39,290 nucleotides of DNA, from positions 1-39,290 of the forward strand of contig DASTPP010000275.1 of the NCBI GenBank assembly GCA_035762175.1, read 5' to 3'. The position numbers and the translations under genes were made by a program. The notes under the pieces are model-generated. The model had not been told where the DNA came from. It made no database searches and saw only the letters and a list, made by a program, of their open reading frames with translations. The stretch is from DASTPP01 sp035762175. GTDB lineage: Bacteria; Myxococcota_A; Polyangia; Polyangiales; Polyangiaceae. This document shows, piece after piece, positions 26,171-39,290 of this stretch (positions are counted from its first letter, which is position 1; the number at the start of each line of letters is the position of its first letter).

Positions 26171-27560
26171 CGAAGGCGCTGATGTCGAGAATGCCCCCCG
26201 AGAGCACGCGGGGCAAGGCCGCGCCGGGCGCCTGCAGGGCGTGCGCCGGCGGCAAGAAGGCGGGCGCCAGCAGCGGCGCGGGGAAGGCGTAGCCCGAGGG
26301 GCTCGCGAAGCTCGACGCGCCCGCGTTGACGAGCGGCGAGCCGGACGCCAGACGCAGATCGCGCCCCGCGGCGTCGACGAACTTGGGGTCGGCGCCCATC
26401 ACCGTGCCCGTCACCCCGGCGGGGATGCCCGTCGAGCCCGTCGGCGCCCAGTTCTTCGTGCCCGAGGTGCGCGCCGCGCCCGCGGCCCACACCGCCTCGG
26501 AGTCGCGCACCACCTGCACCGCGCCGCCGCCGGGCCGGTAGAACACGTTGTTGTGCAGCTCGATCGTCTCGACCTGGTCGTAGGCCAAGATGGCCGCCTT
26601 CGTGCCGCCCGGCAGCAGGAGGAACGTGTTGTTGACGAAGCGGTACCGCCCCGAGGTCGCCCCGGTGCCGTCGCCGCCGACGCGCACCGGGTGCACGCCC
26701 TTGGTCTGGTAGATGACGTTGCCGACGACGTCGCTGTCCTCGCGCTTGAGCGACGGGTCTTGGCCGTCGGGGCCGACCAGATCGAGCTCGCGGTAGGTGC
26801 CGCCCTCGACCCAGTTGTAATAGATCTCGTTGCGCCCGGCGCGCGACTTGACGCTGTTGCCGCCGTTGCTGTCGTGCACGTACGAGTGCTGCATGCGGAA
26901 GACGGCGTTCGGGTACTTGGTCTCGTCGGTGGCGACGTAGATCGAGTGCTTCAGGCCGCCGTAGCCGCAGCGGGCGACCTCGACGTAGTCGAGCGTCAGC
27001 GAGCCCGAGTCGGTGTCGGCGCCGAGGATGCCGTGGTTGGGGCCGTCGTGCACGACGGTGTCACGAATGGTGACGTCGTGGGCGTGGTGGTAGAGCACGC
27101 GGGCCGAGCCGCCGCTGACGTCGAAGCCCTCGAAGACGTAATGGTTGCCCTGGAACTCGACCGTGTTGGTGCCGCCCGCGATCGCCGGGCGCGCGCCGTT
27201 GACCTTGACGCCACGAATGGTGATCTTGGCGGCGGCCGAGCCGGGGCGGGTGAAGATGACGTTGCCCGCGTAGGCGCCGCTCTTGGGGTAGACCTCGACG
27301 ACGTCGCCGGGCAGAAGCTTCGCGGCGACCGACGGCAGGTCGGCGTACGCCTTGCCGGGGCCGACCTGGTAGGTCACCCCGAGCTCGCTGCCCCGCTGCC
27401 CGACCGCCTCGCCCCCTTCGGCCGCCGCGCCCTCTTCGCCCTCGAGGCCCTCGGCCGACTCGTCGTCAGCGGGGGCGCAGCCCGCCATCAGCGCGAGCGG
27501 CAAGAGCACCGACGAGAGCGAGCGGAGGCGGCGGGCGAGCGTGTCGTTGCGGAAGTTCAT
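26166..27560 (-). CDS. Secreted lipoprotein with right-handed beta-helix
   Basis: 464 residues from ATG at 27560. A lipoprotein signal ends in LMAGC (C28 acylated), then an acidic linker (ADDESAEGLEGEEG). The body begins YQVGPGKAYADLPSVAAKLLPGD, the standard first turn of parallel beta-helix proteins, and continues with repeated turns such as IRGVKVNG, YVFEGFDVSGG, VTIRDTVVHDG, NEIYYNWVEGG, VVGNVIYQT and IELHNNVFYR. This fold is shared by pectate lyases, alginate epimerases and carbohydrate-binding proteins. Clear lyase catalytic residues cannot be assigned, so a surface polysaccharide-binding or -cleaving role is an inference. An AT-rich promoter-like region lies 420 bp upstream. Confidence 0.88.
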   Translation of the reverse strand: MNFRNDTLARRLRSLSSVLLPLALMAGCAPADDESAEGLEGEEGAAAEGGEAVGQRGSELGVTYQVGPGKAYADLPSVAAKLLPGDVVEVYPKSGAYAGNVIFTRPGSAAAKITIRGVKVNGARPAIAGGTNTVEFQGNHYVFEGFDVSGGSARVLYHHAHDVTIRDTVVHDGPNHGILGADTDSGSLTLDYVEVARCGYGGLKHSIYVATDETKYPNAVFRMQHSYVHDSNGGNSVKSRAGRNEIYYNWVEGGTYRELDLVGPDGQDPSLKREDSDVVGNVIYQTKGVHPVRVGGDGTGATSGRYRFVNNTFLLLPGGTKAAILAYDQVETIELHNNVFYRPGGGAVQVVRDSEAVWAAGAARTSGTKNWAPTGSTGIPAGVTGTVMGADPKFVDAAGRDLRLASGSPLVNAGASSFASPSGYAFPAPLLAPAFLPPAHALQAPGAALPRVLSGGILDISAFE

Positions 27561-28157
27561 TCTTCGCGTCTTCTTTGGCTGGTCGGGTTGCGGTTCTCTT
27601 CGCCCCCGGAGGGGGCCCGCGGGCACAAGGCGGCCCGCGGCGCTCGGGTCGCCTCGGCGACCGGCGCGGAAGTTCGGCGCGACGCGGGCCCGATCGACCC
27701 GGCCGTTCGTTCGCCGTGCTTGGTTTTGGCAGGCTCTTCGAACGGCTCTCGCTCGGGGTCGGTAAAGCCTCGGTCGACGCGAAGGCCGCCCGGCTCGTGG
27801 CGAGCCGGGCCCTTCGCGGCGGGGGCCGTACCGAGCCCGAGTGAGAACCGTAGGAGTGACGCGTGGGGCGGCCGACGCGCGACGGCCCCCGAGGGGGGCA
27901 AAGGCGCGCGGCCGGGCCCGCGAGGGGCAGCGGACCGCCTGTCGCGTTAAGCCACGTTGGTGCTCTCTGCACCGGTGGGGCAATAATGAACATTGACCCC
28001 CCGCGTCGCAATCTATTTTTCTTGCTGAGGTACAACAAAACTAGAAATGCCGCAGGTGACGTTACATGAATACAAGCCGCCACCCTTGTCACGCAACGAG
28101 CTAAGGCGCCACGCCCTCCGCGCCCCGCGCGGGCCGCCGCGCCTCGGCGCCCGAACC
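27561..28157. promoter_or_regulatory. Long leader with an AT-rich island and dyad
   Basis: No supported gene. From about 27977 to 28078 the DNA is far more AT-rich than anything nearby. It opens with the dyad GGGGCAAT (27977-27984) and ATTGACCCC (27992-28000), an operator-like arrangement, and contains TATTTTTCTT and ACAAAACTAG. Likely promoter/operator for the beta-helix lipoprotein (minus strand), which would then have a long leader, or the trace of a transferred segment. Confidence 0.4.
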
Positions 28158-28561
28158 TCAGCCCGCGTCGATGACCGGCTCGCCCGGGCTCTCGGGCGAC
28201 TCGGGCGCGCGGCGCGCGGCGCGAGGGCGCGCTACGCACCGACGAGAGGAGCGAGGGGTGGGCCACCGCCATCGCCTCGCGCTTTCGGAAGATGAACGCG
28301 CCGGCGGCGCGGTGGTCTTCGTAGCCCTCGAAGAGTAGCGTCCAGGCGCGCAGGGTCAGATCGAGCCACCGCTTCGCGTCGCCCTCTTGAGAGAGCCCGA
28401 GGCCTTGAACGATGGCCCGCGCGACGCGTCGGACGCGTCGGACGCGTCGAAGGCGCGGTAGTGCTTGCGGTCGCCCGCAATGAGCTTGCGCACGTCGTCG
28501 CGCTCGTAGAGCTCGACGAGCGCTTGGAGAGCGTCGGCGAGGTCTTGGTAGCCGGCGCCCT
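28158..28561 (-). pseudogene. Frameshifted gene remnant, unknown helical family
   Basis: Three out-of-phase segments on the minus strand make one protein: GYQDLADALQALVELYERDD... to RAFDASDASDAS, then VARAIVQGLGLSQEG... RWLDLTLRAWTLLFEGYED ... REAMAVAHPSL, then ESPESPGEPVIDAG with a stop at 28158-28160. The first frame change sits at a 9-bp GACGCGTCC-type triplicate (about 28430-28452); the second is near 28210-28240. No start codon is left at the 5' end. The family looks like a myxobacterial helical protein of unknown function. Confidence 0.75.
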
Positions 28562-28738
28562 AGCGACGTAGAAGGCCGGCCGAAGCGACTCGCCCAGTCG
28601 GCGCCGGGGGCATGAGCCCACCCGCAACGTCTCGCTGAGTCGACCGACCTGCGTGGGTGAGGGGGCTACCCGGCGTCGGACGTCACCCTGACCGCTCGCC
28701 CTCGCCCCCAACGCTTCTGCCTGCGCTCACGCCTTGCC

Positions 28739-29572
28739 CTAGCGCCGTCGTGCGAGCTCTTCGCGCAGCCACGCGAGCTCGGCGAGCGCCGCCTCTTTGG
28801 CCTGTCGCTCGGCCTCGGCCTTGCGTTCGGCCGCCTCTTTGGCTGCCCGCTCGGCCTCGGCCTGCTGCTCGGCCGCCTCTTTCGCCGCCCGCTCGGCCTC
28901 CTTGGCCGCCCGCTCGGCCTCCTTGGCCTCTCGCTCGGCCTCCTGTGGCGTCGGCCACCGCCGCCGCCCCCGCCGATCGTCGCTCAGCCGCAGCCTTCGG
29001 CCCCTCTCGACCACCACCAGCCACGCGCCCAGGTAGGGCGAGCGCACCGGCCCCGGCCCCGCGTACACCCGCTCGAGCCGACCGCCCGGCCCCCGTGCCC
29101 ACAGCTGCAGCCGGTGCGGCCCGCCCCCCCGCTTCGGCCCCGCCAAGAGCGGGTCGAACACCCACAGCTCGCCCGTGCCGCTGGCGTCGTACATGGCCGG
29201 CGCCTCGAGGTAATCTTTGCTCGGGTGGTTCGTGCTCACCACCTCGAGCGCCACCTTCGGCGGCGCGTGCCCCGGCCGCCAGGTGCACACGCTGGTGAGC
29301 GCGTCGAAGTCGGGCGGCGGCGGCTCGTAGAGCGCCACGTCGGGGTCGACGCCGACCTGGGGGTCGGGCTCGAAGAAGCGCAGCGCCAGATTTCGGGCCA
29401 CGCGCGCCAAGCGCCCGGTGCGCTCGACCCACGCGGCGAGCAGCAGGACCATGAGGGCGAGGGCTTGGTCGTGCAGGGTCGATTCGGGCACGGGCGTCTC
29501 GTCGAGCCGCCAGCGCGCGGGCGGCGCGCCGTCGTCGCACGCGGCGAGGGGCGAGGGGGCGGGCTGCGCCAT
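28739..29572 (-). CDS. Uma2-family (PD-(D/E)XK-like) protein with coiled-coil tail
   Basis: 277 residues. The core (about 30-200) matches the Uma2/DUF820 restriction-endonuclease-like fold: VDPDVALYEPP with Asp76/Asp78, the PD-(D/E)XK-type LEVVS with Glu110, and Lys119 in HPSKDYLEAPAMYDASG, then ELWVFDP. The C-terminal 65 residues are a heptad-like coiled coil of repeated EAERAAKEA, encoded by near-perfect 21-bp repeats, then LAWLREELARR. The family is often annotated as endonuclease, but activity has rarely been shown. Many copies per genome are normal in cyanobacteria and myxobacteria, which suggests a spread element or dosage-tolerant role. Confidence 0.92.
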   Translation of the reverse strand: MAQPAPSPLAACDDGAPPARWRLDETPVPESTLHDQALALMVLLLAAWVERTGRLARVARNLALRFFEPDPQVGVDPDVALYEPPPPDFDALTSVCTWRPGHAPPKVALEVVSTNHPSKDYLEAPAMYDASGTGELWVFDPLLAGPKRGGGPHRLQLWARGPGGRLERVYAGPGPVRSPYLGAWLVVVERGRRLRLSDDRRGRRRWPTPQEAEREAKEAERAAKEAERAAKEAAEQQAEAERAAKEAAERKAEAERQAKEAALAELAWLREELARRR

Positions 29573-29605
29573 GGCCCCCGAAGCGTAGCACGGCCGGCGC
29601 GCCCC

Positions 29606-30728
29606 CTACCGCGCCACCCGGGACACGGTGCCGTCGCCCTCGCTGGTGGGCACGACCTGCGTCACGTCGACCGTGCCGACGTCGGCGAAGTAGACGTAAC
29701 GGTCGTCCACGGCGACATACGCCGCGCCGAAGGGGTTGCCCGCGTACGCCGCGGCCCTCGCCTCGACCTCGCCCAACAGCAGCGGCGCCGCGTCGCCCGC
29801 CCCCTTGCGCCACGCCTTGAGGTGCCGCCCCTCGGCCGTCCGCACGTACAGCACCGGCTCGCCCGTCCCCGCTGCGCCGCCCGCGCCCGCTGCGCCGCCC
29901 GCGCCCCCGCCGCCCGCCGCCACGACCGCGAAGCCCTCGACCGCGCCCGCCCCCGCGAACTCCTCGCGCGGCGCCTCTGTCGGCGATGCCTTCGGCCGCG
30001 AGCGCACCGCCGCGCCGTCGGCCCAGTAGACCCGCTCGCCGAACAGCTCGACTGCCACGACCCCCGCGCCGCTCGCCACCGGCTCGGCCGCGCTCGCGGA
30101 CACCGCCCGACGCACCTCGCGCTGGCCGCCGCTCGCATCGGCCACCCAGTACGGCACCGCGTCGCCGTCGACCTCGACCCATCGCGGCTCGGTCTGGTCG
30201 AAGACGTTGGGGTCGAACTGGCTCGCGCCCGCCGTCAGCGGCTTGCCGCGCACCGCCGAACTGCCCGTCAGCGCCCAATAGACCTTGCCGCCCCGAGCGC
30301 CACGTGCTGCACCCCACGCTGGTCGAGTTCGACCGTCGTCGGGTCGCTGCCGGGCGTGCCCGAGTAGAGCCGTCGGTTGGTGTCGCTCGGGCTCGCGCCC
30401 AGGTCGCCCCAGAAGAGCTTGCCGTCGGCGAAGGCGAGCGAGCGGGCGCGCACGATGGTGCTGGCGAAGGCGTTCTCGGCCGCACCGCCCGCGCTCGCTT
30501 TCGCGACGCGGCGCATGCGCGGGATGAACCCGACCTCGCCCTTGATGGCCGGCGAGACCCAATACAGATAGCTGCCGTCGTCGGCGAGCGCGTACGGCGC
30601 CACCTCGTTCGAGGCCATCGCCTCGGGCACGCACGCGCCGTTCGCACATGCCGCGCCCAGGCGAAGTGCTGGGTGCCCGCCAAGAGCGTACCGGGCGGAA
30701 AAGAATTCGAATCGTCTCGCTCGCTCAT
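29606..30728 (-). pseudogene. Frameshifted beta-propeller-like secreted protein
   Basis: The second half (about 30290 to 29606) is in one frame with repeated strand motifs VYWALTG, VYWADGAAV, LYVRTAEG, YVYFADVG and an inserted Gly/Ala run. The first half is in another frame: CANGACVPEAM, PYALADDGSYLYWVS, LFWGDLGASPSD, up to VQHVALG at about 30290, where one missing base shifts the frame. Upstream, ATG 30728 opens a third frame (MSERDDSNSFPPGTLLAG) that changes near 30650. Cys-containing start plus YWxx repeats is typical of exported myxobacterial propeller proteins. Whether N-terminal MSERDD belongs to this gene is unclear. Either decayed or an assembly error. Confidence 0.75.
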
Positions 30729-30864
30729 CGCGCCGCCCTCCCCGGGGTCTCGGCTCGCCGCCCTTCGTCGCACGGACGCCCGCGCCGCCTCAGCGCCCCT
30801 TGCCCGACTTCGCCTTGCGGCCGGCGTCGGGGGCGGGCGGTGAGCACGTCGGCGGGGGCCGCCG

Positions 30865-31314
30865 GTGGTGACGGCATTCGGGGCGGGCCCGGCGAAGGGC
30901 AAGCGCACGAGGGCCCACGCCGAGGCGCTGGCCGAGATGTACCGCACCGCTCGCGAGACGCTCTTGACGTTGGAGCCGGTCCCGTCCGGGTGCTGGTCTC
31001 TGCTGCAGTGGCAGGCCGCGCAAGAGAACCCGGCGGCCGGTACGGGCGCCCGCATCAGCGCGCTGGTCGAACTACTCGGGGGGCTCGCCTGCCACATCGA
31101 CGAGTGGTGCGGGCAGATCGACGCCGCGGTCAACCCGACGCCGGCGCGCGTCAAGCCGCCGGGCCCCGAGCCCGAAGACACGGCCGCCCGACGCATCATC
31201 GACACCGCCGAGTCGCTCGACCGGGCCGTGCGCGCCCTCGTCGTGGGTGCCGCCGAGCTGAAGTACCTCGCCGCCGAGCTCGCCGGCGAGCAGAAGCCGA
31301 CCGCAGACCGATGA
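30865..31314 (+). CDS. Hypothetical protein, 149 residues
   Basis: Starts at GTG 30865; codon third positions fit coding in this frame only. It is helical: EALAEMYRTARETLLTLEP, TGARISALVELLGGLACHID, DTAESLDRAVRALVVGAAELK, with a Pro-rich linker near residues 93-106. No membrane segment, signal or known motif. It is divergent from the frameshifted propeller gene and convergent with the permease. Function unknown. Confidence 0.65.
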   Translation: MVTAFGAGPAKGKRTRAHAEALAEMYRTARETLLTLEPVPSGCWSLLQWQAAQENPAAGTGARISALVELLGGLACHIDEWCGQIDAAVNPTPARVKPPGPEPEDTAARRIIDTAESLDRAVRALVVGAAELKYLAAELAGEQKPTADR

Positions 31315-31384
31315 GCCCGGCCGTGCGCCGCCGCGAGCGCTCGTTCGCCCGGGTGCGCCGGCCCGGCGCGCCGTCGCACGCCGC

Positions 31385-32785
31385 CTACCGGGGCGGGCGC
31401 GCGCGGCGGGCGTAGTAGAAGAAGACCGGCACGCCGAGCGCGAGAATGAGGGCGCCGAGCAGCGCGTTCTTCGGGTTCGAGGCGACCGAGCCGACGACGA
31501 CGTAGGCGGCCGCGGCGGCGAAGGCGGCGGGCACGAGGGGGTAGCCGGGCACGCGGAAGGCCGCGGGGGGCTCGGGCGCGCCCGCCGCCCGATCGCGCCG
31601 GCGCAGCACGAAGAGCGAGAGCGCGGCGAGGCCGAAGAAGAGCCAGTCGCAGAAGACGACGTAGTCGAGCAGCTGCCCGTAGCCGCTCGTGGCCAGCAAG
31701 ACGAGCGCCCAGGCGCCTTGCACCGCGAGCGCCGCGCCGGGCGTCCGGAAGCGCGGCGAGAGGCGCGCGAGCGCCGGCAAGAAGGCGCCGTCGGCCGCCA
31801 TCGTTTGGTAGACCCGCGGCCCCGAGAGCAAGGTCAGGTTCAGAAAGCCGAAGGACGAGGCGGCGATGCCGGCGGCGATGAGCCTCGCGCCCGCCTCGCC
31901 GAGCCGCGCCCGCATCGCGTCGGCGGCCGGCGCGGCGCTCGCGGCGAGCCCCGCCGGGCCCAGCGCGCGCAGGTAGGTGAGGTTGGCGAGCAGGTAGACC
32001 GCGATGACGATGGCGACGCCGAGCACCAGCGCCCGCGGCAGGCCGCGCCCCGCGTCGACCAGCTCGTCGGCGAAGTGGTTGGTCTGCTGCCAGCCCCCGT
32101 AGGTGAAGAGCACCGGCACGAGCGCCGTCGCCACCGCGAGCGCCGCGCCGCCCCCCGCCGGCGCCCCCGCGCCCGCGAGCGCCCCGCCCGCCGCCGGCGC
32201 CCCCGCGAGCGCCGCGCCGGCCGGCGACGCCCAGCCGCCCGCCGCCTCGGGCGCGCCGAGCCCGGCGACGATGAGCGCGGCGAGGGCGGCGAGCTTGAGC
32301 AGCGTGAAGAGGTTCTGCACGAGCGCGCCCGCCCGCACGCCGACGTAGTTGATGGCCGTCAGGGCGACCACCGAGCCGGCCGCGAGCGGCAGGACGGCGC
32401 CGGGGCCGAGCCCGACGAGCGGCGCGGCGTACGAGGCGCAGGCGACGGCCGAGGCGGCGATGGCGCCCGTGCCGATCACGAGCAAGAGCGCCCACGCGTA
32501 GAGAAAGGCGGGCAGCGGCCCGAACGCCTCGCGCACGTAGACGTAGGTGCCGCCCGCCCGCGGGCGCCGGCGGCCGAGCTCGCCGAAGCAGAAGGCGCCG
32601 GCGAGCGCCACGGCGCCGCCCAGCACCCAGACCCCGAGCGCGAGCGCCCCCGAGCCCGCGCGCGCCGCCACCTGCGCCGGCGTGACGAAGATGCCCGAGC
32701 CGATGATGCCCCCGACCACCGCCATCGTCGCCGAGAAGGGACCGAGCGCCCTCTGGTACGAGACGGGTTCTTGCGCTCTCGCCAT
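31385..32785 (-). CDS. APC-family amino acid permease
   Basis: 466 residues with about twelve membrane helices. The substrate-binding motif GGIIGSGIF (25-33) in helix 1 and the conserved ALAGAFCFGELGRRRPRAGGTYVYVREAFG (split here: helix 2-loop region, about 60-90) identify the amino acid-polyamine-organocation superfamily, closest in style to LAT-like exchangers. A Gly/Ala-rich loop (about 185-215) is unusually low in complexity. By family it moves amino acids across the inner membrane with H+ or by exchange; the substrate is not predictable. Single gene, convergent with the 149-residue protein. Confidence 0.93.
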   Translation of the reverse strand: MARAQEPVSYQRALGPFSATMAVVGGIIGSGIFVTPAQVAARAGSGALALGVWVLGGAVALAGAFCFGELGRRRPRAGGTYVYVREAFGPLPAFLYAWALLLVIGTGAIAASAVACASYAAPLVGLGPGAVLPLAAGSVVALTAINYVGVRAGALVQNLFTLLKLAALAALIVAGLGAPEAAGGWASPAGAALAGAPAAGGALAGAGAPAGGGAALAVATALVPVLFTYGGWQQTNHFADELVDAGRGLPRALVLGVAIVIAVYLLANLTYLRALGPAGLAASAAPAADAMRARLGEAGARLIAAGIAASSFGFLNLTLLSGPRVYQTMAADGAFLPALARLSPRFRTPGAALAVQGAWALVLLATSGYGQLLDYVVFCDWLFFGLAALSLFVLRRRDRAAGAPEPPAAFRVPGYPLVPAAFAAAAAYVVVGSVASNPKNALLGALILALGVPVFFYYARRARPPR

Positions 32786-32911
32786 GCCGACCGGTGCCCC
32801 GCGGCGACCTTAGCGCGGTTTCGGCCCTCCGTAGGCCGACTGCGCCGCCGGGGCGGAAGGGGGCAGCCGGGGCGGCGCTTCGCCACGCCCTCTCGCCCGG
32901 GCGGCGTCGGC

Positions 32912-33418
32912 TCAGTCGTTCGGGTAGCCCGAGATCGACTTGAGCAGGCCCATCAGCTCGACCAGCTCGGGGTCTCGCTCGGCCCGGAAGGTGCGGAAGG
33001 TCGTGGCGTTGCCCCCCCGCTCGATCGAGACGCTGACGACGCGGCCGCCCTCGGGCGGCGTCTCTTTGGCGGCCTCGGCCTTCTTCTTCGCCCAGTCGAT
33101 CTTGCCGACGGCCGCCTCGAGCCTCGCCCGCACCGCCGGGTCGTTCACCTCGACCGCCTTGCCGAGGGTGCGCTGGCGCACGACGAGCTCGTCGCTCGAG
33201 CGCGTCACCTGGTGGTCGAAGTTGGTCGCCGCCCGCCGCTCGGGGCCCGCGTCGGGGCGCATCGCCGCCGTCGGGTTCGACGACTCGATCGTCAGCGTGA
33301 ACGCGCGCTCGCCCGGCGGCTCGGCGCCCCCGAGCCCCGCGCCGGGCGGCGGCGGCTCGCCCCTCGTGCACGCGCCGAGCAGCGCCGCCAGCACCACGCC
33401 TCCTTGCCATCGCCGCAT
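32912..33418 (-). CDS. Lipoprotein, unknown function
   Basis: 168 residues. The signal ends with the lipobox LLGAC (C17), followed by a Pro/Gly linker. The mature part (TLTIESSNPTAAMRPDAG, DHQVTRSSDELVVRQRTLGK, VSVSIERGGNATTFRTFR) is beta-rich and ends in a helix ELVELMGLLKSI. The general plan of beta-domain followed by a helix resembles the remnant at 574-753, but the similarity is weak. Attached to a membrane, probably periplasmic. Single gene; function unknown. Confidence 0.82.
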   Translation of the reverse strand: MRRWQGGVVLAALLGACTRGEPPPPGAGLGGAEPPGERAFTLTIESSNPTAAMRPDAGPERRAATNFDHQVTRSSDELVVRQRTLGKAVEVNDPAVRARLEAAVGKIDWAKKKAEAAKETPPEGGRVVSVSIERGGNATTFRTFRAERDPELVELMGLLKSISGYPND

Positions 33419-33940
33419 GGGCCTCGCCCTTTCCGTCGTCGGCGGCGCCGGCCCGCCCGGCCCGCCGCGCGAGTGCTTTTGCCCCGACGGGCTGCCACCT
33501 TCAAGGAACGCCCGCGCGCCCCGCCCGCCCGCTCGCCCGGCCCCGTCGAGGCCGCGCCCGGGTGGCGGCGTCGGGGCCGGGGCGATTCGCCGCGGCGCGC
33601 TCAGCCTCGGCCCGCGGTTGGGGCAGAATGCCGCAGCGCTTGCGGCCCTTGGTTACGCCTCTGCCTGAGCGCCGAATAACGAATTTATTGTCATCTCCGA
33701 AGCTCGAGCGCTGGGGCGGCCTGGCGGCGCCTGCGGCGTTTTGACACAGCCTCGGGCGCGTCGGGGGCGGTTGGGGGCAACGACTCCGCGCGAGGTAGCG
33801 CGAGGTACGAGGGGCGCGCGGGCGCGGCGCGGCGGTTGCACTGGGTGCCCGCGAAGCAACGGGCGGGTACCTAGCCTTCGCGAGCCTCGTCGGGCGCGCG
33901 CCGGCCCGCGCCGGCGCCGAAGGACGAGAGGGCGATCGAC
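33419..33940. promoter_or_regulatory. Long leader of the glgX-treY gene
   Basis: No gene. The only AT-rich patch is the perfect dyad AATAA-CGAAT-TTATT at 33675-33689, a plausible operator. TTGACA at 33741-33746 is a good -35 without a convincing -10. A 10-bp direct repeat GCGCGAGGTA occurs twice at about 33788-33807, and CTAGCCT, a candidate -10, at 33871-33877. Confidence 0.35.
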
Positions 33941-38902
<4,962 letters not shown>

Positions 38903-39002
38903 GGCGGCGGCGCGGCGCACGCGCGGGCCGAGCCCCGCCGGGGCCGCTCCGGCCGCCCCGGGCCGGGGCCCCCGCGCGGCCCCGCGTGGCATCGAACCTG
39001 CT

Positions 39003-39290
39003 ATGAGCGCCGACGCGATGCGTACGCCCTCTGCCGCCCTCCGCCTGCTCGTCGCCGTGGCGACGGCCTGCCTCGTCTCGCTCGCCCTGGCCCCCGCGGC
39101 CCGCGCCCAAGACGACGACGCGCCCGACCGGGTCACGCCGCGGCGCGCGGTCGAGGGCTTCCTCGCCGCGGCGCACCGGGGCCAGTACGCGCGGGCGGCG
39201 CAGTACCTCGATCTGCGCGGGGTGCCGAACGCGAAGGCGGCCGGGCCCGAGCTCGCCCGCAAGCTCGCCGAGGTGATCGACCAGCGGCTC
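39003..39290 (+). CDS. Start of an exported protein, probably a mechanosensitive channel (3' truncated)
   Basis: Only 96 codons are in the window. ATG 39003 begins a signal peptide (about residues 1-36: MRTPSAALRLLVAVATACLV, and cleavage after ARAQ). The mature start DRVTPRRAVEGFLAAAHRGQ, then YARAAQYLDLRG and AGPELARKLAEVIDQRL is the periplasmic N-domain that commonly precedes MscS-type channels in proteobacteria. The channel domain itself is outside the window, so the call rests on the N-domain alone. Confidence 0.6.
   Translation, partial: MSADAMRTPSAALRLLVAVATACLVSLALAPAARAQDDDAPDRVTPRRAVEGFLAAAHRGQYARAAQYLDLRGVPNAKAAGPELARKLAEVIDQRL

Noticed and set aside
28683..33410. 1575-codon minus-strand frame across several genes
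   Set aside because: It runs out of phase through Uma2, the propeller remnant and the permease; a GC-rich artefact.

Overview
The window is a very GC-rich stretch (third codon positions are almost all G or C) from what looks like a large delta-proteobacterial/Myxococcota genome, most likely of the Polyangiales/Sorangiineae type. This is inferred from gene content: a Ser/Thr kinase fused to a sulfatase-modifying-factor fold, Gly/Ala-linker Cys-rich secreted proteins, an Uma2-family protein, a hybrid histidine kinase, many lipoproteins, and sigma-54-like promoter motifs. Genes sit mostly singly or in pairs rather than in long operons.

Layout. 1-3.5 kb: end of a Cys-rich secreted protein, a gene remnant, a protein with a histone-H1-like AKGG tail, and a zinc-ribbon membrane protein. 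3.6-7.1 kb: PAS-PAS-kinase-receiver hybrid histidine kinase, alpha/beta hydrolase, small zinc-ribbon membrane protein. 7.3-13.9 kb: a two-part RNA hairpin, kinase-SUMF fusion, a 25-bp tandem repeat, GST-like protein, membrane-anchored TAXI-type binding protein, 30-bp repeats, KirBac-type potassium channel, GlsB/YeaQ-type membrane protein. 13.9-19.1 kb: secreted neutral ceramidase divergent from an AraC-type regulator, a PAP2 phosphatase, and an acidic-tailed protein. 19.3-20.6 kb: a conserved 244-residue protein followed by two tandem tRNA-mimic noncoding RNAs and a strong terminator. 20.6-25.5 kb: a 38-bp perfect inverted repeat, a second PAP2 protein, a twice-frameshifted zinc-ribbon gene, a DbpA-like DEAD-box helicase, and a two-gene HEPN-like module. 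25.7-33.4 kb: a 42-bp satellite array, a beta-helix lipoprotein, two broken genes, Uma2, an APC permease and a lipoprotein. 33.9-38.9 kb: one 1653-codon gene fusing a glycogen debranching enzyme to maltooligosyl trehalose synthase. The window ends inside a gene that looks like the start of a mechanosensitive channel.

The most interesting locus is 19353-20554. Two RNAs each fold, by base pairs I traced by hand, into a circularly permuted tRNA: T-arm and 3' acceptor strand come first, a loop closes the acceptor stem, then the 5' acceptor strand and D-arm follow, and the anticodon stem becomes the open end that continues into a long stem. This is the architecture reported for bacterial Y RNAs of the YrlA type, which normally lie beside a Ro60/TROVE gene. 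No Ro60 gene is present here; the neighbour is instead the 244-residue protein, which makes that protein a candidate partner.

Three genes between 22 and 31 kb carry single-base frameshifts. These may be real decay or unpolished assembly errors, and should be checked against reads before they are interpreted.
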